A stretch of 64,000 nt of DNA from Kistimonas asteriae (GTDB taxonomy: Bacteria > Pseudomonadota > Gammaproteobacteria > Pseudomonadales > Endozoicomonadaceae), in assembly GCF_018263925.1 (NCBI RefSeq), contig NZ_JAEVHF010000002.1:124001-188000 (forward strand). The letters run 5' to 3'. Each line of letters begins with the position of its first letter. Within the stretch, counting starts at the first letter, position 1. Below the pieces are notes generated by a model. That model was not told the DNA's origin. It did no database searches and saw nothing but the letters and a program-made list of their open reading frames with translations. Shown here in pieces: positions 18,225-26,367 of the stretch. Both the position numbers and the translations under genes were made by a program.

Positions 18225-20471
18225 TCATTCCGGGCGACCTCCGACAACCGTACTGTGCTGCCGGCGGCGGTAGGCGCGAACCGCCGGGATCACCAGCGCA
18301 ATCACAATGCCCAGGGTGATCAGCAGTGGTGTCAGGATCGGGCGGTTCCAGGCCAGTTGTTTTTCTGCGCGCTGTGCGGGTTCCACGCGTACATACTTGA
18401 GCGTGCCCAGGCTGATGCCGTGGCGTTTGGTGTTGTGCACCCAGGCGTTGCTGAGGTAGTAATCCTTGACGTGAAAGCCCATGATCCAGGGGTTGTCCCT
18501 ACGAACGATGTTGACCATTTTATCGATGATGGCGGCACGTTCGGGGCTGTTATCCATGGTTTTCATGCGGTCGAAGAGGCGGTCATACTCCGGGTTGTCG
18601 TAGTTGGCTGTATTGACCCCATCGCATTTGCACTTCTGAGCGCCCTGGTGGCTGTCGAGCATGAACAGGAAGTTTTCCGGATCCGGGTAGTCTGCCAGCC
18701 AGCCCCAGCGGAAGATCTGGGTATTGCCCTGGCGCATCTTCTCCTTGAAGCGGGTGTAATCGGTGGGACGGAACTCAAGCTGGATGCCCAGTTTGTCGAG
18801 TTGCTTGCGCATCCAGTCGGCGCCGGGACCGGAATCACTTCCGGCGGTATCCAGGTAAAGTACCAGCGGTTTGCCGGTAACGGCATCCCGGCCACCCGGA
18901 TAGCCGGCTTCAGCCAGCAGTTTTTTCGCGTGCTTGATGGATTTCCGGACGGGCCGGTTACGCTGCTCATCCCAGTCAAAGATCAGGGGGTTAATGCCTT
19001 CCCGGCCTTCTTTGGCGCCAAAGAGACCTGGAGGTATTGGGCTTTGGGCCTGTTGTCCCAGTCCGTTGTAGAAGATATCGATGAATTCCTGGTCATCCCA
19101 GGCGATGGAAATGGCGCGGCGCAGCTTACGTTGCTTTTCACTGTAGCCACCCACCACCGGATCGAGCATGTTGAAGCCGGTGTAATAGAGTGAGGGACGA
19201 ATTTCCTCATCGACCCTGACGCCATGGTTGATCAGCTCTGCTGACAGGGACATGCCGTCCGGGCCGGTATTAAAGGCCTGGTCAAAGGTGGCGGAGTTGA
19301 TATTGCTGCTTTCGTCGCCGGAGCGGTCGTAGTAACCCTGCAGGAATTTCTTCCACTGGGGTATCGAGGCTTTCTCATTGACGAAAACCGCCTGGTCAAT
19401 CATCGGGAGTGGTTGTCCTGCATCAGTCAGCAGCCCCTTTTCCTGGTCGCCAGGAACGCCTTCGTTAGGGTAAAACTCCTCCCGGAAGTTGGGATTGCGG
19501 ACCAGCACAATCTTACGGTTGGGGTCATTCTCCGCCATCATGAACGGCCCGGTGCCGATGGGGTGCCAGTCCAGGGTCAGGTTGCGTTCCTTGAAGCCGG
19601 GGTTGTGATAGAAGCGATCGGCTTCCCAGGGAATCGGGGAGAAAAAACGTGTTGCCAGCCAGTAGCGGAATTGGGGGTATTTGCCGTTGATGGTGATAGC
19701 GAATGTGTGGTCATCAATCTGTTCGAGACCCTTCATGTCATATTGGCGAAGATCAAGCCATAGCGGTACGTTTTCAGATTTTCTCGTTTCAGCAATGGTT
19801 TGTGTGAAGGCTGTCAGACCGACGATGTAATCCGCCATAAAACCAATCAGCGGTGATTTGTTAGCTGGGTCACCCATTCGTTTAATGGCGTAAATGTAAT
19901 CGTCCGCGAGCAGTTCACGGCTGCCGGTTTCGGCAAAATCATTGAGGGAACCGTATTCTGCCGATTCACTGGCGTGTTCAAAGAAATACAGCGGATGGCC
20001 TCCGGCTTTGGCCAGCGCCGGATGGGGTTGATACCGGATACCCGACTGAATCTTGACGGTAAAGACACTGTAGGCAGGCGATTCGGCATCACTGCCAAGC
20101 GGTTGACGATTCTCATCCAGGTAGGTCACCGTCGGCATTTCGTTGGCGGTCGCGGTGATCAGTTCATAAGGCCGTTTCAGAAAGTGGTATTGCAGTGGCG
20201 GTTCGTAAATCTGTTCGAGAAAGAGCCCTTCCTCGGCGCTGTAGGCGCGAACCGGGTCCAGATGGCGGGGTTGGTTGGAGTAGCTGGCGTAATAGGTGAC
20301 CTTGTCTTCGGGTTCCGGGGCGTGGGGATCGTTCCACGTATCGGAACAGCCGCTCAGCACGGCGACGGCCATCAATAGAACGCCCATCAGAGGCGACAAC
20401 CGCTGCAGAAGGCGGCGTCGGAGTCTGGCTGCTGTCTCGTCATGGTGCATGAGGCAGGCGTTTTCCATCAT
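18225..20471 (-). CDS. Extracellular solute-binding lipoprotein, family 5 (peptide type), with C-terminal TM anchor
   Basis: This 748-residue substrate-binding protein of the SBP_bac_5 family has a lipobox (LSGC, Cys about residue 42) after a hydrophobic segment and a full SBP5 body. Family blocks visible are YHNPGFKERN, IGTGPFMMAEND and the C-terminal YDNPEYDRLFDRM. Unusually, it ends with a membrane helix (about 707-727) followed by a basic tail, so it may be held at both ends. It is larger than typical SBP5 proteins (500-600). It is the first gene of the ABC operon and delivers substrate to the two permeases. Alternative starts at the second codon or Met8 are possible. Confidence 0.88.
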   Translation of the reverse strand: MMENACLMHHDETAARLRRRLLQRLSPLMGVLLMAVAVLSGCSDTWNDPHAPEPEDKVTYYASYSNQPRHLDPVRAYSAEEGLFLEQIYEPPLQYHFLKRPYELITATANEMPTVTYLDENRQPLGSDAESPAYSVFTVKIQSGIRYQPHPALAKAGGHPLYFFEHASESAEYGSLNDFAETGSRELLADDYIYAIKRMGDPANKSPLIGFMADYIVGLTAFTQTIAETRKSENVPLWLDLRQYDMKGLEQIDDHTFAITINGKYPQFRYWLATRFFSPIPWEADRFYHNPGFKERNLTLDWHPIGTGPFMMAENDPNRKIVLVRNPNFREEFYPNEGVPGDQEKGLLTDAGQPLPMIDQAVFVNEKASIPQWKKFLQGYYDRSGDESSNINSATFDQAFNTGPDGMSLSAELINHGVRVDEEIRPSLYYTGFNMLDPVVGGYSEKQRKLRRAISIAWDDQEFIDIFYNGLGQQAQSPIPPGLFGAKEGREGINPLIFDWDEQRNRPVRKSIKHAKKLLAEAGYPGGRDAVTGKPLVLYLDTAGSDSGPGADWMRKQLDKLGIQLEFRPTDYTRFKEKMRQGNTQIFRWGWLADYPDPENFLFMLDSHQGAQKCKCDGVNTANYDNPEYDRLFDRMKTMDNSPERAAIIDKMVNIVRRDNPWIMGFHVKDYYLSNAWVHNTKRHGISLGTLKYVRVEPAQRAEKQLAWNRPILTPLLITLGIVIALVIPAVRAYRRRQHSTVVGGRPE

Positions 20472-21138
20472 CTATGGGCTCATTATTGTTTTGTTCAGGG
20501 TACCGTTTTAGGTGGTTTTGTGCGAGATCTGCCGTAAAACGGATACGGTCAGAACCCCATAAAACCCGCGTAATAACTATTCTGGCGTATTTTTGTTCGC
20601 ATTTCCGTCAATAACAAGTCAGTTCCGGATTTTCGGAAAATCGCCCGGTGAACCCGGTGCTGAACTGTATAAGCTGTCGATGACTTCGTGAACGGTGTTC
20701 AAGCTGTGCGTAAAGGCAATGTGGATAGTTTTCCTGTGATTAAGTGGCCTGTGTATCGTTTTCCTGTGGTTAACATGCCCTGTGAATAATTAAACTGTTG
20801 ATGATTTTGATGCAATGAGGCTGTGAATAAAAAATAAACGGCAATGCTTCTTTCAGCTTTGGCTTCACAGAATTAGTGGTTTTCGAAGAAATCAGGTGCG
20901 GATGTGAATAGTTGGGGATAAATCAACAGGCGTCTGTCTTCAAAATAATTACTAGGAATGCAGGTCATTGCACAGAATCATTCACACCTTATGTAGTGTC
21001 AGATAACTGGTGGTTATTTTTCCATTGATCCCAAGGGTCTTCAAAAATAACAGTACTCTGTCGCAAGATGACAATTAACTCTATGAATTTATTGGATAAA
21101 TAGGATTTTAGAGCGTTTGGATTGCTATTCTGAAAGGT
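20472..21138. promoter_or_regulatory. AT-rich intergenic region holding the DnaA-box-like array
   Basis: A 667-base gap between the divergent ABC operon and the FimV-like gene. No coding region is evident. Its central part holds the tandem array described separately (20666-20921). The region around 20940-21120 is AT-rich and may hold the FimV-like promoter, but I cannot assign -35/-10 boxes with confidence. Confidence 0.5.
20705..20921 (+). repeat. Tandem 15-base-period array of TGTGNATAA-like (DnaA-box-like) elements
   Basis: TGTG-initiated nonamers occur at 20705, 20720, 20735, 20750, 20765 and 20781, a period of 15, 15, 15, 15 and 16 bases. More follow at 20822, 20903 and 20913. The copies at 20781-20789 and 20822-20830 (TGTGAATAA) match the DnaA-box consensus TTATNCACA exactly; most others differ at one position. 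A longer 30-base unit is visible too: TGTGGATAGTTTTCC and TGTGTATCGTTTTCC alternate with TGTGATTAAGTGGCC and TGTGGTTAACATGCCC. All copies share one orientation. Confidence 0.65.
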
Positions 21139-22377
21139 ATGAATACTGGCATTACTGCGCTCGAAACAAAGCTTGTTTCCGGGTCAGGGATGAGACCGTG
21201 GGGTCTTGTCCTTGCAGTATTCGTATTGTTTCTGATTTCAGTCCCCGCCCATGCAATAGAATTCTCCGCGGTTAAATTACTCTCCGGATTGAATGAGCCA
21301 TTACGTGCCGAGATAGAAGTTTCAGGCCTGGCTGATCCCGAAAGCCCTTTCATTGTGGATGTTGCTTCACCGCTGGATCATCAGCGTTACAACATTCCCC
21401 ACCAGTTCTTTAATGCTGATATCAGAACAACCTGGCATCGTGAATCCGATGGTCGGGTGATTATCCGTTTAAGCAGTACCCAGCCGGTCACCCAGGAAAA
21501 CCTGCGTTTCCTGATGCTGGTGATGCCGACCGAAATCGCCATGCTCAAGGAAGTGGATATCTGGATGCCGGATGCGGCAGGAGCCAATCATCAACAGGTC
21601 GCAGCAAGCCAGTTTGATTTCAGGAAATCCAGCAAGGCAATGTATGGGCGCAGTGTGGAACTCCCTGCCTTGTCCGATGATACGCTGGGCCTGCTGTTCA
21701 GGAAAAAAATCAAGACGGTCGGCAAGCTGGACCAGACACTGAAACTGGTCAGGCATAATGAGCAGCGTCGGCCGGGCAGTCGGGCGCTGGCCTTTGCATC
21801 GGTCACGGATGAGATCACCTATGACCCGCACTTCTCGCCGGAAGCGATTGCTGCGGTGATGCCGAAAGCCGAGCCTGTGAATAAACCGACGACGACAGAG
21901 CCGGCACAACCCGTATTGGCAGCGGCGCTCTCTGACGAGGAAAATCAGAACGAGAACAAATCACAAACCTTTGAAATCCCGCTTCCCGATGAACAAGTCA
22001 TCAAGCCGGATGATCGCATGGCAATTTTGACTGCTGTGGATAAACCCGTATCCGGTCATGCCCTGGTCGGGCAGAAACAGCCATCATCCTGGATTACCTA
22101 TAAAGTTATCGGTACAGATTCTCTGGATAAGCTGGCCGCAGGGCTGGCGAAGCGCCATGGGAGTTATCCACAAGCCTGGCGAGAGCGGATCATCAAGGCC
22201 AATCCACAGCTCAGCATGACAACGGAATTTCCTCCGCCAGGCACGGCAATCAAAATTCCGTTCATGACTCGGCATGTCACCTTGAGCACGATGGATATTT
22301 ATATCCACACCGGTCAGGCCTACGCTATCCACAACAGCCGGGGGCCGCCTGGCGACTGGGATAACCGCCGCTTGTGA
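21139..22377 (+). CDS. FimV N-terminal-domain-like protein
   Basis: This 412-residue protein has a hydrophobic export segment ending PAHA, directly followed by a FimV-type N-terminal domain. Evidence is the IEFSAVKLLSGLNEPLRAEIE opening, YNIPHQFFNADIR and the later strand block. In FimV this region belongs to a periplasmic assembly protein for type IV pili and polar organisation. A LysM-like segment follows (about 330-385: TYKVIGTDSLDKLAAGLA... ANPQL... GTAIKIP), preceded by a low-complexity linker. It lacks FimV's long acidic cytoplasmic tail. Start 21139 is taken; ATG 21190 would leave a cleaner signal peptide. The gene contains exact DnaA-box sequences at 22164-22172 and 22374-22382, the latter overlapping the stop. 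Confidence 0.75.
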   Translation: MNTGITALETKLVSGSGMRPWGLVLAVFVLFLISVPAHAIEFSAVKLLSGLNEPLRAEIEVSGLADPESPFIVDVASPLDHQRYNIPHQFFNADIRTTWHRESDGRVIIRLSSTQPVTQENLRFLMLVMPTEIAMLKEVDIWMPDAAGANHQQVAASQFDFRKSSKAMYGRSVELPALSDDTLGLLFRKKIKTVGKLDQTLKLVRHNEQRRPGSRALAFASVTDEITYDPHFSPEAIAAVMPKAEPVNKPTTTEPAQPVLAAALSDEENQNENKSQTFEIPLPDEQVIKPDDRMAILTAVDKPVSGHALVGQKQPSSWITYKVIGTDSLDKLAAGLAKRHGSYPQAWRERIIKANPQLSMTTEFPPPGTAIKIPFMTRHVTLSTMDIYIHTGQAYAIHNSRGPPGDWDNRRL

Positions 22378-22415
22378 ATAACTTTTTGGGCAGAATCACC
22401 AACCCATAGTTGAGG

Positions 22416-22985
22416 TCAGGAGCGTTTCTTCTTCGGTGGACGTTGTGGATAGTTTGGGCTGACATACTCCGGTTCAGTTATCCCCAGACGACCATTGATC
22501 ACCACCGTCACCCGGAACAGCAAGTTGCACAGCATGTTGCCATAGCGGTGCAGCACATCAGGCACTTCCCGGCCTTCCGCATCAATCTTCACCAGACAAC
22601 GCACTACTTTTTTGCAGAGACTGCGGCATGAGTGAATCAGCTGCACGGAACGGGGACCGCGGGGCAGAACGAAGCTCTGAATACGGCCGCCAATCTCTTC
22701 CTCAAACCGGTCAAACCAGGCATCCAGCCGCTGGATGTCTTCTTCGTGGATACTGCCCTTGCCCCGGATGGAACCATTCAGGTGGAACATCTTGGGCTGC
22801 AGTTCATTGAGGAACTCGAGGATATCGAAAAAACGGTTTTCGGGATCCGATTCCAGCTCCGTGATCGCACAACCCACCAGGGTGCAGAGTTCATCGGTCA
22901 GGATCTCGTAGTCACACAGGGCGGATTCTTCATAAATGAAGGGATAACAGAGTTCCCGGATATTGCCGGAGTACTTCAGAGGCAT
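22416..22985 (-). CDS. PduO-type ATP:cob(I)alamin adenosyltransferase-like protein
   Basis: This 189-residue helical protein resembles the PduO-type adenosyltransferases that convert cob(I)alamin to adenosylcobalamin. Visible are FVLPRGPRSVQLIHSCRSL (family FVLPGG...A..H..R) and the C-terminal HRYGNMLCNLLFRV (family YLNRLSDLLF). The classic RRAER stretch is diverged (KKVVR), so activity needs checking. Length is normal. The ATG follows AAGGA at good spacing. A B12-dependent ethanolamine ammonia-lyase and B12 uptake genes occur in the same window, and a second, unrelated adenosyltransferase (EutT) lies at 39644. Confidence 0.75.
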   Translation of the reverse strand: MPLKYSGNIRELCYPFIYEESALCDYEILTDELCTLVGCAITELESDPENRFFDILEFLNELQPKMFHLNGSIRGKGSIHEEDIQRLDAWFDRFEEEIGGRIQSFVLPRGPRSVQLIHSCRSLCKKVVRCLVKIDAEGREVPDVLHRYGNMLCNLLFRVTVVINGRLGITEPEYVSPNYPQRPPKKKRS

Positions 22986-23317
22986 GGTGGAATCCTTAGA
23001 TGCAGATATAGGCTTACCAGGCGGTGTGGAGGTCAGGTTTCACGTACATTGATACCCGCATTCCAGACGAAGACATGATTGAGTGCAAAAATGGGGAGTC
23101 TATCAGAACACTGCGTCGGGTAAATGATCGGGATCATTATGCGATTTGCGCCCGTTTCCATGAGCATAACCTAAAGCAAGCTTTTGGTGATTAATAGGAG
23201 AATTGTGTCTTGCGAGCGATATATTCCCACCCCGATGCTCGGCTGAATACCGCAGGTATTTGGGGAAATGTTCGATGAGCGATAAGCTGTACCGACGACC
23301 GATGCGGAGGGGGGCGC
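22986..23317. promoter_or_regulatory. Divergent control region with FNR/DNR-type palindrome
   Basis: A 332-base region between the adenosyltransferase gene and norR. It holds the perfect palindrome AATGATC-GG-GATCATT at 23123-23138. This contains the FNR/Anr/Dnr core TGAT-N4-ATCA and is about 140 bases from the adenosyltransferase start and 180 from norR. A strong ribosome site (GGAGGGGG) precedes the norR ATG. Nothing else is recognised. Confidence 0.5.
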
Positions 23318-24907
23318 ATGTCGATCAGTTACGATGAAACGCTGGCTCATCTGGTTCATATTATTGAAAACCTTTCTGATGATATGACACCGGAAGCACG
23401 TTATCAGTGTCTGCTGGAACATCTGGCGCATCTATTTCCCTGTGATGCCGCCAGCCTGATGCAGCTGGAAGGACAGGTTCTCAGGCCGGTTGCCATTGTT
23501 GGCTTGTCGCCCGACACCCTTGGGCGCCGGTTTCCTGTCAGTGAGCATCCCCGGTTACAGCGGATTATCGATAGCGACACCCCTGTACAATTTCCCCATG
23601 ATTCCGAACTGCCAGATCCATTTGATGGTCTGGTGACAGGGCATCAGGGTTCGTTAAAAGTTCATGATTGCGTCGGTACAAGGTTGATGCTGGATAACGC
23701 ACCCTGGGGGTTATTGACCCTCGATGCGCTGGAAGCGGGTTCCATGAAGTCCATGGCCCCCGAAGCATTTCGTACAGCTATCGCAATGAGTAATGCGACA
23801 GTGAGAATGGTCAGCCTGATTAACCGTCTGGAAGTCAGGGTCGAGCAGGAACAGGCGGTCAGCCAGAGCCTGATTGCAGACCAGGTTGTCGAGATGATTG
23901 GGCAAAGTACCGCCATGCAGAGCCTTCAGGAAGAAATAAAAGTGGTTGCCGGTTCTGACCTTTCTGTATTGGTGCTGGGAGAAACGGGTACGGGCAAGGA
24001 GCTGGTGGCAGGTGCCATACATAAGCAGTCTCACCGGCGTCATGCGCCGATGATTCATATCAATTGTGCCGCGCTGCCAGGGAACATCATTGAAAGTGAA
24101 TTGTTTGGTCATACCCGGGGTGCCTTCACCGGTGCAGTCAAAGATCGAAAAGGCAAATTTGAAATTGCCAATCATGGAACACTGTTCCTGGATGAGGTTG
24201 GCGAGTTGCCACTGTCTGAGCAGGTCAAATTGCTGCGAGTGTTACAGAATGGCGAAATTCAGCGAGTGGGTAGTGATCAGCAGATAAAAGTCGATGTGCG
24301 AATCATTGCCGCGACGAACAGGGATCTGGCCGTCGAAGTCAAGGAAGGCAAGTTTCGCGCTGACCTTTATCACCGACTCAGTGTTTACCCTATTCATGTG
24401 CCACCTCTTAGAGAGAGAGCGCAGGATGTGCTGCTGCTTTCCGGCTATTTTCTGGAGCTCAACAGGGCGAGACTGGGGTTAGATTGTCTGAGATTATCAG
24501 AAGCCTGTAATGCCCTTCTGCAAACCTATGCCTGGCCGGGGAATGTGCGTGAGCTGGAGCATGCCGTCAGTCGGGCAGCCTTGAAAGCACGTAGTGTCGT
24601 TCGAATGGATCGTGGCAAGGCGGGTGATGGTTTTGTGACTGTTGAACCTGAAGACTTTGATATGCAGATGCACTCATTCGAAGGGAAAAGCGATACGCTG
24701 GGGATGTTATCGACAGCGTCAAAATCTGTTGCCTTACCTGAAGGGGATGCACCGTTAAAAGTTTTACTGGATAACTACCAGCGAACGTTGATTCGCCATC
24801 TATTGAAACAACAGGGTGGAAACTGGGCGGCTATTGCCAGAATCCTGCAGGTTGACCGTGCCAACCTGCATCGGCTGGCACGGAGGCTTGGGCTTAAGGG
24901 ACGATAA
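23318..24907 (+). CDS. norR: Nitric-oxide-responsive sigma54 activator NorR
   Basis: This 529-residue enhancer-binding protein has an N-terminal GAF domain (1-170), a AAA+ sigma54-activation domain (about 190-425) and a C-terminal Fis-type HTH (about 485-525). The GAF domain keeps the residues that in E. coli NorR form the NO-sensing non-heme iron site: GRRF, HPRL, DSELPDP, the VHDCVG cysteine and LTLDA. The AAA+ domain has Walker A GETGTGKE and the sigma54-contacting GAFTGA. It should activate the paired sigma54 promoters at 25495-25509 and 25674-25688 when NO is bound. It ends 22 bases from the convergent DUF4149-like gene. Confidence 0.95.
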   Translation: MSISYDETLAHLVHIIENLSDDMTPEARYQCLLEHLAHLFPCDAASLMQLEGQVLRPVAIVGLSPDTLGRRFPVSEHPRLQRIIDSDTPVQFPHDSELPDPFDGLVTGHQGSLKVHDCVGTRLMLDNAPWGLLTLDALEAGSMKSMAPEAFRTAIAMSNATVRMVSLINRLEVRVEQEQAVSQSLIADQVVEMIGQSTAMQSLQEEIKVVAGSDLSVLVLGETGTGKELVAGAIHKQSHRRHAPMIHINCAALPGNIIESELFGHTRGAFTGAVKDRKGKFEIANHGTLFLDEVGELPLSEQVKLLRVLQNGEIQRVGSDQQIKVDVRIIAATNRDLAVEVKEGKFRADLYHRLSVYPIHVPPLRERAQDVLLLSGYFLELNRARLGLDCLRLSEACNALLQTYAWPGNVRELEHAVSRAALKARSVVRMDRGKAGDGFVTVEPEDFDMQMHSFEGKSDTLGMLSTASKSVALPEGDAPLKVLLDNYQRTLIRHLLKQQGGNWAAIARILQVDRANLHRLARRLGLKGR

Positions 24908-24929
24908 GCTCGCACCGAAGAGCCCCGTC

Positions 24930-25406
24930 TCATTGTTTCTTCATATAAGCGGGTGCCGTTGCAACACCAAGGCTGAGCCAGGCAATTGATGAGAGAACCA
25001 AGACTTTACCCAGCTCGAGAATGCCAAATAGTAGATGCAAATGAAGAGCAGCAGATCGGTTACCCGCTATCAGCTGGCTGGCCTGTTCATATAATGCAGG
25101 GAACAACCAGAAGGATTGTGTCAGCTGACTCGCTGTCAGGATAAAAAGCAATACAACGATCGATGCAGGACCACGGCTCTTTTGGGCGATACCAATGGCC
25201 AATAGCAGACAGCCCAATTGAAAAAGGTTGAAAGCATCAAACACGGTGCGCCCGACATCGACACCCACAGCCAGTGAAAGTGTCGGTGCATGAAACTTAA
25301 CCGGCGTCGCCAGAAACGAAATACCCAGCACCATGCCACACCAGAGCAGGCAGATAACAACCAATAGCTTTGCTGCCAGCCCGGGAGTTATGCCTGACAC
25401 TTTCAT
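24930..25406 (-). CDS. Four-TM membrane protein (DUF4149-like) under a sigma54 promoter
   Basis: This 158-residue protein has four hydrophobic segments (about 10-32, 52-70, 78-98 and 120-150). The first, with GMVLGISFLATPVKF, resembles DUF4149/TMEM205-like proteins; the match is by eye only. It is divergent from the truncated-hemoglobin gene and is preceded at 25495-25509 by an excellent minus-strand sigma54 promoter. It therefore probably belongs to the NorR regulon and may act in NO stress or denitrification physiology. Its biochemical role is unknown. Confidence 0.65.
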   Translation of the reverse strand: MKVSGITPGLAAKLLVVICLLWCGMVLGISFLATPVKFHAPTLSLAVGVDVGRTVFDAFNLFQLGCLLLAIGIAQKSRGPASIVVLLFILTASQLTQSFWLFPALYEQASQLIAGNRSAALHLHLLFGILELGKVLVLSSIAWLSLGVATAPAYMKKQ

Positions 25407-25494
25407 ATATAGCTTTCCCTAAGCCTGCGACCGGCTGGCAACGTGTTTTTCATTTTCCATTGACCTTTTTTCGGTGTGACTTGTCTGATACATA

Positions 25495-25509
25495 GCAGGG
25501 GTCGTGCCA
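25495..25509 (-). promoter_or_regulatory. Sigma54 promoter (leftward)
   Basis: On the minus strand TGGCACGACCCCTGC matches the sigma54 consensus TGGCACG-N4-TTGC. The invariant GG (-24) and GC (-12) are exactly ten bases apart. The predicted start of transcription is near 25483, about 77 bases before the 25406 ATG. Confidence 0.8.
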
Positions 25510-25550
25510 TAAAAATAGTACTTATAAAACAGTAGGTTATTGAGGTTTAT

Positions 25551-25609
25551 AGTCTTAATGACTACACCAATGTGTAGTCTTATGGACTCTTAAAGTTATC
25601 TAAATGACT
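25551..25609. promoter_or_regulatory. Three candidate NorR enhancer sites
   Basis: AGTCTTAATGACT (25551-25563) and AGTCTTATGGACT (25576-25588) are near-identical dyads that fit the NorR core GT-N7-AC. A degenerate third copy, TATCTAAATGACT (25597-25609), keeps one half-site. Three NorR sites upstream of a sigma54 promoter is the arrangement known for E. coli norVW. Here they sit between two divergent sigma54 promoters. Confidence 0.75.
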
Positions 25610-25673
25610 CTTTTACCCTTTCTGTATAGCCTGAGCCTGTGTAACACACTGAATTTATAAGCTTTTTTGTATA

Positions 25674-25688
25674 TGGCATGACCACTGC
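25674..25688 (+). promoter_or_regulatory. Sigma54 promoter (rightward)
   Basis: TGGCATGACCACTGC has GG and GC separated by exactly ten bases, as in -24/-12 promoters. Predicted transcription starts near 25700, about 25 bases before the hemoglobin ATG. Confidence 0.75.
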
Positions 25689-25725
25689 AATGGTTAAAGA
25701 AAGACAGTGAGCCGGGGTGGTCAAT

Positions 25726-26124
25726 ATGGCAGATATTGCTGACGTTAAGGATATACGCAGGCTGGTGGATACCTTTTACGGACGTGTTCGCCGGGATTCA
25801 GTGCTTGCCCCCCTGTTTAATGATGTCGCCTGCGTGGATTGGCATACGCATCTGGATGTCATGACCACCTTCTGGTCGGCCTTGTTGTTGCGATCGGGCA
25901 GGTATCGCCGTAATGCCCTTGCACCCCATTTGCGATTGTTTGGACAAGTTGCCTATCAACCGTCCCATATGCAGCGATGGTTGACGCTATTCGACCAATC
26001 CGTCGATGAATTGTTTCAGGGATCCCTTGCTGAAAAGAGCAAACACTGGGCCAGAGGCATTGCCCGCAATATGGAAAACCAGATTATCAAAGCGACTGCC
26101 AGTCAGGAGGTGTGTAATGACTGA
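25726..26124 (+). CDS. Group III truncated hemoglobin
   Basis: This protein of about 132 residues is of the trHb3 family. Evidence is the opening DIRRLVDTFYGRVRRDSVLAPLFND, WHTHLDVMTTFWSALLL and the HMQRWLTLFDQSVDELF helix carrying the conserved Trp. Such globins bind O2 or NO and are often linked with NO detoxification. ATG 25726 is chosen over GTG 25717 because GGGGTGG then lies at normal spacing and the N-terminus matches the family. It is the first gene downstream of the rightward sigma54 promoter and overlaps the next gene by eight bases. Confidence 0.9.
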   Translation: MADIADVKDIRRLVDTFYGRVRRDSVLAPLFNDVACVDWHTHLDVMTTFWSALLLRSGRYRRNALAPHLRLFGQVAYQPSHMQRWLTLFDQSVDELFQGSLAEKSKHWARGIARNMENQIIKATASQEVCND

Positions 26125-26353
26125 ACAAATCGGTAAATATCGTTTACTCAGTGAAGTATTGTTATCAGGCGGTGTTATCGCCACGGTGGCTGGAATTCTG
26201 GGCGCGTACATACTGGTAGCGCCCTTGGGGCTTGGCATGGCAGTGCAGATACTGTCGCACATGATGACGATTCTCGGACCGGGCGTAATAAAAGTCGGTT
26301 ACGTCATACGCTTGGCTGCAGAGCATGCACAGAATCATCCCGACATGTGCTGA
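26117..26353 (+). CDS. Small two-TM membrane protein in NO operon
   Basis: This 78-residue protein has two hydrophobic segments (about residues 12-36 and 40-62). AGGAGG lies six bases before the ATG at 26117, within the end of the hemoglobin gene, so translation is probably coupled. I recognise no family. Its position between a truncated hemoglobin and nnrS, behind a NorR-type promoter, points to a role in NO handling, perhaps as an accessory to one of these proteins. Confidence 0.72.
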   Translation: MTEQIGKYRLLSEVLLSGGVIATVAGILGAYILVAPLGLGMAVQILSHMMTILGPGVIKVGYVIRLAAEHAQNHPDMC

Positions 26354-26367
26354 TAAGGATTGTTTCT

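Noticed and set aside
20472..21138. Chromosomal replication origin
   Set aside because: DnaA-box-like repeats are present, but no dnaA, dnaN, recF, gidA or similar origin neighbours exist, so oriC is not claimed.
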